A stretch of DNA of 9,377 nucleotides, taken from Chloroflexota bacterium. Its GTDB lineage: Bacteria > Chloroflexota > Anaerolineae > UBA3071. Below the pieces are notes generated by a model. The model saw only the letters and a list, made by a program, of their open reading frames with translations. It did not search any database and was not told the DNA's origin. Both the position numbers and the translations under genes were made by a program. Positions 4,950 through 9,377 of this stretch are shown one piece after another (the stretch's first letter is position 1; the number at the start of each line of letters is the position of its first letter). The stretch spans positions 1-9,377 of the forward strand of contig JACNHM010000176.1 in NCBI GenBank assembly GCA_014383605.1. Direction: 5' to 3'.

Positions 4950-7823
4950 TCACGCGCCAAAGCGCACGGTGGCGATTTCCCGCGGCCGCACGGCGAAGGC
5001 TACAGCCCCGTCGCTCTCCACCTCCAGCTCCTCCAGCCATTCCTCGTCCAAACGCACGCGAGCGGCGTGAAGGAAAGACCGCCAGGGCCGCAGGTGGACA
5101 CGAATCACCTCATCAGCCAGGCTGTAGCCACGCACGATCCACCCTTCGCCATCTTCTGCCTGTTTGATGGCCGTGACGACAAAGCCCGCCGGCTCGACGG
5201 TCATCATGCTGCTCTCCGGAGGCAACTCGCCCTTGTGCCGACCCGTGCTCACCGCCCGCAGCGGCGCGGCGAAAGCGTGCCCTTCAGCGCAAGCCACTCG
5301 CCAATCGCCCGCGTGCGGAATGAGGGCATAGTCGAACTCGTGCACGCCAGGGCACTGCGCGCCAGGTGTGGGCAAGGCCGGGCCAGCGTGCCCGCGGCGA
5401 CTGTGCAGATCACCCCGCGAGAGCCAGCCCACGCAGCGTAACAGGGTGAGGGCGATCGTCGTCCGATCCTCGCCGGGGATGACCTCAACCTCCGGCAACC
5501 CGCGGTTGGCCAACAGCAGACCCATACGCCCGTCGCTCACGTCCACGAAATGGCGCTGTGGTTGCTCTGCCGCCGGCTGTTCGATCCAGCCGGAGGTGTC
5601 CGTTGCTGGCAGGCCCAGCGGTCGCGTCACGACGTCGAAGTGCCCGTCATACTGCGCAACAGACGTCACCAGCGGGGCCGGGAAATGGACACGCAACCGG
5701 TGATCGCCAGCGCGGTGTTCCACCACGGTGTGGATGTCCACTCGTCGCACGCCGGGACTGAGGCTGATCCTGATCTGGATGGGGACATCCACCAGTTCGG
5801 CGCTGCGCGAGCGGCGGTCGGCCGCCAGCGATGCCGGCAGCCGGTACAGCAGGCCGATGTGCAGCGCCTGCCGCGCCGGCCCCGTTTCCACCCGAATCTG
5901 CGGCGGTTCCGCAGGCGTGACGATCAAGCGATCCTCCTCCGGCTGGCAGAAGGTGTACTCGTCTCCGCGGTCGCCGCCATCGGCGAAGCGGTTGAGCCCA
6001 GAATACACCGCGCCCGTCTGCCGGTCGGTGACGGTCAGCGTGCCGTCGGCGGGGTCGGCCTCCACGATGAAGAACTCGTTTTCGATACTCGAAGCACAGT
6101 GCTCAACAACCTGGCTGCGAGCTCCAAGTTGCAAGCCACTGGCCTCCAGCTTCCAGGTTTTATACCCGTAGCCCGGCACGTCACGAGCGACGAAGCGCAA
6201 ACGCCGGCGCGGGGTCAGCCGCACCAGCAGATGGCAGCGGGTGACCCGTTCCTGGCTGGTCTCCTGACCAGCCAGCAGCGCCTGCACTCGCGCCATCCCT
6301 TCGGCCAGCGCCCCCAGGTTGGGCTCCCCCTGCGCGCTGAGGAGGACTTCGATCTGTACTGCTTCCCCCTGTCGCCCGGCGCGCACCGCTGCCACAGCCA
6401 TGTCCATCACCCGGCCGTTGGCGACGCCTCCCATCATGGCCTGCAGGTCGGCCCTCGTCACGTCCCCATCGGCCAATACCTGCTCCTCCCGGCCCAGCAG
6501 CTCGTGCGGCGCTTCCCGTCCGCCCTCATCTACCAGGCGCAAGGCCGCCTCTTCCAGCCCGCCCGGCAGTTCGACGGCGGCCTCGACGATGTCGGAGCGC
6601 GGCCCGGCCGTGGGGTTGAAAACGACCACAGAGCGAGCGGTGGTGGTGTTCACTGCCCCGGCCAGCGACTCCAGGCTCTGCCGCGTGATCTCCTCGCCGA
6701 CCTGCTCCACCTCATCGAAACGCACGGCCATCTCGTCGTGCACCTGGTCCACGCTGCAGCCACAGATGGAATCGTGCGGATGATTCTCCAACAGCCGCCG
6801 CCAGGCCAGCCGCAACACGTCGTCTGGGCCGTGCAGCCGGTCAGCCGGCTGCAGGCCGGTGAATAGCACAGTGGGCGGACGCCGGTCCACGTGCTCCGCC
6901 CAGCAGGAGAAAGGCTCGGCCCAGCGCTCCAGCAGCGTCTGGCAAGCCGCGTTGCGCTGCTTGATCCACATGCGCGTGGAGAGGACACCGGGTATCAGGT
7001 GATGGCGCTTGCACTGCCGCAATTCACCCCGAACGACGGGGAAGTCCATGCCTGCGGCGCGCACGGCGGCCACGTAGTCGGGCAGCGTGCTGTGGATCAG
7101 CCGATCACCCCCCAGGCGCTCGGCGGCGCGGGCTATAGCTTGCGGCAGGCCGGGTTGCGCCTCGTGATGATCGGTACCGTTGAGCAACAGCAGATGTGGC
7201 GTCGCCGCGTGAGGGGCCAGGCTATCGCCGGCCTGGACGATCATGTCCGCAAGCGCTTCGGCGTTCTCCACCGGCAGATTGGCGACGTTGCCGTAGCCGT
7301 CCCGCAGATAACAGAGCAGCACGCGGGAACCGTCGGGCGCTTCCCACCACAGTTCCACGGGTTCATCGCTCAGGCCCCGGCGCAGCACGGCGCTCTGCAG
7401 CCCAAAACCGCGCAGGATCTGCGGCAGTTGCCCGATGTGCCCGAAGAGGTCAGGGGCATAGCCGACGTCCATACGCGCGCCAAAGCGACGGGCCGTCTGT
7501 CGCCCCAGCAGCAGGTTACGCACCAGGGCCTCGGGGCTGACCAGAAACTCATCGGCCAGGATGTGCCAGGGGCCGATGAGCAGACGGCCGGCCTGTACAA
7601 AGCGACGGAGGTCTTCTTCTTTCTGCGGCCGCACCGCCAGATAGTCCTCGATGATGATGGTCTGGCCGTCGAGCATGAAATGGCGGTAGTCCGGGTCGCT
7701 GTGCAGCAGGCCGAGCAGTTTGTCCACCAGCGCCACCAGCCGCAACCGAAACTGCTGGAAAGTCAGATACCATTCCCTGTCCCAGTGGGTGTGAGAGATG
7801 AGGTGTAACGTGCGTGAGGTCAT
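4950..7823 (-). CDS. Glycoside hydrolase family 38 alpha-mannosidase
   Basis: A retaining, zinc-dependent alpha-mannosidase of the bacterial GH38 type; expected substrates are alpha-mannosides, but linkage and any modification cannot be told. The product is 957 residues. No signal peptide is visible, so it is probably cytosolic. The catalytic domain shows HTHWDREW (11-18, with likely zinc ligands H13 and D15), PDLFGHIGQLPQIL (124-137, with D125 the predicted nucleophile), NGTDHHE (215-221) and ENHPHDSICGCSVDQVHDEM (346-365, with zinc-binding His-Asp). Beta-sandwich middle and C-terminal domains follow, including the usual ENEF...DGTLTVTDRQTG...DRGDEY segment. The chosen ATG 7823 has AAGGAG upstream at 9-nt spacing. 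An in-frame TTG at 7847, overlapping the previous stop, would add eight residues but lies upstream of that site. The gene follows a URO-D family gene after 20 bp, so it is probably transcribed from the promoter at 9206-9233. Confidence 0.93.
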   Translation of the reverse strand: MTSRTLHLISHTHWDREWYLTFQQFRLRLVALVDKLLGLLHSDPDYRHFMLDGQTIIIEDYLAVRPQKEEDLRRFVQAGRLLIGPWHILADEFLVSPEALVRNLLLGRQTARRFGARMDVGYAPDLFGHIGQLPQILRGFGLQSAVLRRGLSDEPVELWWEAPDGSRVLLCYLRDGYGNVANLPVENAEALADMIVQAGDSLAPHAATPHLLLLNGTDHHEAQPGLPQAIARAAERLGGDRLIHSTLPDYVAAVRAAGMDFPVVRGELRQCKRHHLIPGVLSTRMWIKQRNAACQTLLERWAEPFSCWAEHVDRRPPTVLFTGLQPADRLHGPDDVLRLAWRRLLENHPHDSICGCSVDQVHDEMAVRFDEVEQVGEEITRQSLESLAGAVNTTTARSVVVFNPTAGPRSDIVEAAVELPGGLEEAALRLVDEGGREAPHELLGREEQVLADGDVTRADLQAMMGGVANGRVMDMAVAAVRAGRQGEAVQIEVLLSAQGEPNLGALAEGMARVQALLAGQETSQERVTRCHLLVRLTPRRRLRFVARDVPGYGYKTWKLEASGLQLGARSQVVEHCASSIENEFFIVEADPADGTLTVTDRQTGAVYSGLNRFADGGDRGDEYTFCQPEEDRLIVTPAEPPQIRVETGPARQALHIGLLYRLPASLAADRRSRSAELVDVPIQIRISLSPGVRRVDIHTVVEHRAGDHRLRVHFPAPLVTSVAQYDGHFDVVTRPLGLPATDTSGWIEQPAAEQPQRHFVDVSDGRMGLLLANRGLPEVEVIPGEDRTTIALTLLRCVGWLSRGDLHSRRGHAGPALPTPGAQCPGVHEFDYALIPHAGDWRVACAEGHAFAAPLRAVSTGRHKGELPPESSMMTVEPAGFVVTAIKQAEDGEGWIVRGYSLADEVIRVHLRPWRSFLHAARVRLDEEWLEELEVESDGAVAFAVRPREIATVRFGA

Positions 7824-7843
7824 TGCATAGCGCTCCTTTTGGC

Positions 7844-9142
7844 TCAAGGCAGGTTCACAAAGTCAACGGCGGAGATTTTCGCTCCAAATCGTCTTTTTGT
7901 CAAACCATGAAGCCAGGAGTAGCGGCCGAATTCCAACGCCGTCTCCAACATAGCCACCACGTTCTCCGGCGGCACGTTGGCCTGGATGTTGTGCACCTGG
8001 CAGAACACGTAACCGCCGCCGGGGGCGAAGATCTCCAGCAACCCCCGCACGTGCTGTCGGACTTCCTGCGGTGTGGCGTAGGGCAACACGTGCTGCGTGT
8101 CGGCGCCACCGCCCCAGAAGACGATGTCCCGGCCGAATTCCCCCTTCAGCCGCGCCGGGTCCATCTCCGCCGCCGAGATCTGCACCGGGTTCAGAATGTC
8201 CACGCCGATCTCGATGAGATCGGGAATCAACCTGGTGATGCTGCCGCAGGAGTGCAGAAAGATGTAGGGGCGCGGCTTGCCTGCGCCCTTGCAGTGGGCC
8301 CTGACGCACTCGTACACCTGCCGGTGACACGGTTTGATGATCCGGCGGTACATGTCGGGGGACATCTGCGGCCCGCGCTGGGTGCCCAGATCGTCCCCCA
8401 TCTGGATGATCTGGATGTAGTCGCCTACGGCGTCGAGGTAGCGCGGCATGTTGGCCACGGTGTGATCAGCCAGCTTCTGTGTTAGCGCCTGGGCCAGTTT
8501 GGGCTCCCGGGCCAGGTCCATCATGAAGCGCTCCCAGCCTCGCAGTCTCTGGGCTGCCTCCAGGATACTGCCACCGAAATGGCCCATGATCGCCTTGTCG
8601 GTGGTTTCGTACAGCCGACGGGCCTCGCGGCGCAGCCAGACCAGTTCATCGTCGGAGATGCTCGGCAACTCACAGGCTTCGATCTCGGCGACCGTGGCCG
8701 CCTCCGCCAGCGGGTGGTGCACCCGGTCAAAGTAGAGGCCGCCGGCCGGCATGCGCTGGATGATGCGACCCGCCTCATCCAGGATGAGCCAGTCGCCGCG
8801 CTCGTTCTGTAGCGGGTGGAAACCGGAGGGAACTAAGGCCGGCGAACCGTCGGGCAACGTCCAGGACTTCCACGCCGGGTGGGCAGGATCAAAGCCCATC
8901 GGTGCGCGGGTCAAAGGAAGCACGTCTATGCCGAAGTGCTCCAGAACCGGCGGCTCCGGATGGGCCAACTGCTGGCCGATGTCGTACACCTTGGTTTCGC
9001 CGCCCGTCATGCCCAGATGAGCCTTCAGACGGTTGTAGGCCACGGCCATGATGCCGGTAGAGGCCATGCCGTCCAGGTCAATGGGCACACGATCGGGCTC
9101 CTGGTGTCGCAGTGCTGTCAGAAGGCGTTCTCTAGAGTTCAT
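7844..9142 (-). CDS. Uroporphyrinogen decarboxylase (URO-D)/MtaA-CmuA family protein
   Basis: A TIM-barrel protein of the URO-D superfamily, 432 residues, longer than haem-pathway HemE (about 350). It lacks a visible haem-biosynthesis context. The metal-ligand pattern of corrinoid methyltransferases such as MtaA, His-x-Cys and a later Cys, is present as HSC (H297, C299) and C381 in FCQVHNIQ. MGDDLGTQRGPQMSP (248-262) and DILNPVQISA (315-324) are typical family segments. A zinc-dependent methyl-transfer role is therefore more likely than decarboxylation of uroporphyrinogen, but no corrinoid protein is nearby. It heads a two-gene unit with a GH38 alpha-mannosidase. URO-D-like genes next to sugar enzymes are known in many genomes, but their role remains unclear. 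The ATG at 9142 has GAGG (9154-9151 region) 6-8 nt upstream; an in-frame ATG at 9217 is rejected because it lies within the predicted promoter. Residues 286-293 come from a palindromic repeat, just before the metal motif. Confidence 0.85.
   Translation of the reverse strand: MNSRERLLTALRHQEPDRVPIDLDGMASTGIMAVAYNRLKAHLGMTGGETKVYDIGQQLAHPEPPVLEHFGIDVLPLTRAPMGFDPAHPAWKSWTLPDGSPALVPSGFHPLQNERGDWLILDEAGRIIQRMPAGGLYFDRVHHPLAEAATVAEIEACELPSISDDELVWLRREARRLYETTDKAIMGHFGGSILEAAQRLRGWERFMMDLAREPKLAQALTQKLADHTVANMPRYLDAVGDYIQIIQMGDDLGTQRGPQMSPDMYRRIIKPCHRQVYECVRAHCKGAGKPRPYIFLHSCGSITRLIPDLIEIGVDILNPVQISAAEMDPARLKGEFGRDIVFWGGGADTQHVLPYATPQEVRQHVRGLLEIFAPGGGYVFCQVHNIQANVPPENVVAMLETALEFGRYSWLHGLTKRRFGAKISAVDFVNLP
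8264..8288 (+). repeat. GTAG + 8-bp hairpin with CTTGC loop, inside the URO-D family gene
   Basis: GTAG (8264-8267) is followed by an 8-bp stem, GGGCGCGG (8268-8275) with CTGCGCCC (8281-8288, one G-T pair), and loop CTTGC (8276-8280). The lengths, head and loop match the copy in purH (1239-1263). Stem pairs 5-7 differ: A-T became G-C, G-C became C-G, and G-C became G-T, so pairing is preserved. On the minus strand the DNA is read in frame as part of residues 286-293 (GAGKPRPY) of the URO-D protein, immediately before its HSCG metal motif. From memory of the family, this segment is usually shorter, so it looks like an in-frame insert; this has not been aligned. Confidence 0.5.
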
Positions 9143-9205
9143 TTGTTTACCTCGCTCCAAGACACTCCATACATCACAACCTGTTCTGGTTGAAGGATAT
9201 GCGCC

Positions 9206-9233
9206 ATTGTACACCAATTCCCCCCGTTCTCAA
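9206..9233 (-). promoter_or_regulatory. Predicted sigma-70-type promoter of the URO-D/GH38 unit
   Basis: On the minus strand TTGAGA (9233-9228) and TACAAT (9211-9206) are separated by 16 nt. The transcription start would be near 9199, giving a leader of about 57 nt before ATG 9142. A weak inverted repeat, CAACC-N6-GGTTG, lies at 9177-9192, just inside the leader, and could be an operator for a carbohydrate-responsive repressor, but five-base arms are too short to assert this. The promoter faces away from another strong promoter about 90 bp to the right. Confidence 0.6.
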
Positions 9234-9324
9234 ACCCGTGGGGAGCACGAGGGATGTCTCCTCGCCCTTCCTCCCCCACCTCTTGAGGGTAGCGCCGGAT
9301 TGCCCTATCGCGAACTCAACTAAT

Positions 9325-9353
9325 TTGACAAGACGTCCGATCTGGTATAGAAT
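9325..9353 (+). promoter_or_regulatory. Strong sigma-70-type promoter facing right, out of the window
   Basis: A consensus TTGACA (9325-9330) and TAGAAT (9348-9353) are separated by 17 nt, in an AT-rich island. The predicted start is near 9360. A candidate start codon ATG follows at 9364, preceded by GGAG (9357-9360) at a very short distance. If it is the true start, the message would be nearly leaderless. Only five codons (M-G-Q-V-V) would fit before the window ends, so the gene itself cannot be identified. Together with the opposite promoter at 9206-9233 this forms a divergent pair; the 91 bp between them (9234-9324) contain no other recognisable structure. Confidence 0.6.
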
Positions 9354-9377
9354 ATCGGAGCAGATGGGGCAAGTCGT

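Noticed and set aside
5550..6866. Long open frame of 438 codons on the plus strand, antisense to the GH38 gene
   Set aside because: Its protein is rich in Arg, His, Gln and Pro with no recognisable motif, as expected opposite a GC-rich gene, while the minus strand carries all GH38 motifs.
7824..7847. TTG 7847 as GH38 start, overlapping the URO-D stop
   Set aside because: The AAGGAG site lies downstream of it and serves ATG 7823; the eight extra residues precede the conserved start of the domain. It cannot be fully excluded.
9143..9217. Upstream ATG (9217) as start of the URO-D family protein, adding 25 residues
   Set aside because: The added peptide is unlike the family N-terminus, the codon is next to the -10 box, and ATG 9142 has a good binding site and the family-typical MNSRERLLTAL start.
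1..9377. CRISPR array, tRNA, rRNA or insertion sequence with transposase
   Set aside because: No regularly spaced direct repeats, no tRNA-like cloverleaf, no rRNA segment and no transposase motif were seen on either strand.

Overview
The window is GC-rich, tightly packed bacterial DNA. Gene content (a bacterial-type PurH, a pair of oxygen-sensitive 2-hydroxyacyl-CoA dehydratase/benzoyl-CoA reductase-type subunits, a GH38 alpha-mannosidase and a URO-D/MtaA-like protein) together with abundant short palindromic elements between and inside genes would fit a member of the Chloroflexota (Anaerolineae-like). This placement is an inference from gene style; there is no rRNA or other marker gene to confirm it.

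Layout. Positions 1-176 hold a 133-nt imperfect palindrome made of two inverted GTAG-headed hairpins, followed by a half copy of a second repeat, and then the purH leader. The plus strand carries purH (177-1715), the two dehydratase-family subunits (1770-2903 and 2906-4111, 2 bp apart) and a Nudix hydrolase (4201-4743). A palindrome built from CCACNAAG octamers lies between the dehydratase pair and the Nudix gene. The convergent gap 4744-4949 holds a second large palindrome and a perfect 12-bp hairpin, possibly a bidirectional terminator. The minus strand then carries a two-gene unit transcribed right to left: the URO-D family gene (9142-7844) followed 20 bp later by the GH38 alpha-mannosidase (7823-4950). 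The right edge holds two divergent promoters, one for the URO-D/GH38 unit and one for a gene that starts at or beyond the end of the window.

How the genes work together. PurH performs the last two steps of IMP synthesis. The dehydratase pair looks like a complete two-subunit catalytic component, but the ATP-dependent activator that this family needs is not in the window. The Nudix protein is probably a house-cleaning nucleotide diphosphatase. URO-D plus GH38 look like a small carbohydrate-processing operon with its own promoter; the substrate is unknown.

The most unusual signal is not a gene. A small element consisting of GTAG, an 8-bp stem and a 5-nt CTTGY loop occurs inside purH and, with three changed stem pairs that mostly preserve pairing, inside the URO-D gene. 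A half copy sits just upstream of purH. Together with the inverted GTAG-hairpin pair at 1-133 and the palindromes around the Nudix gene, this suggests REP/REPIN-like or MITE-like families that have been inserted between genes and, in frame, within proteins. No transposase for them is present in the window.
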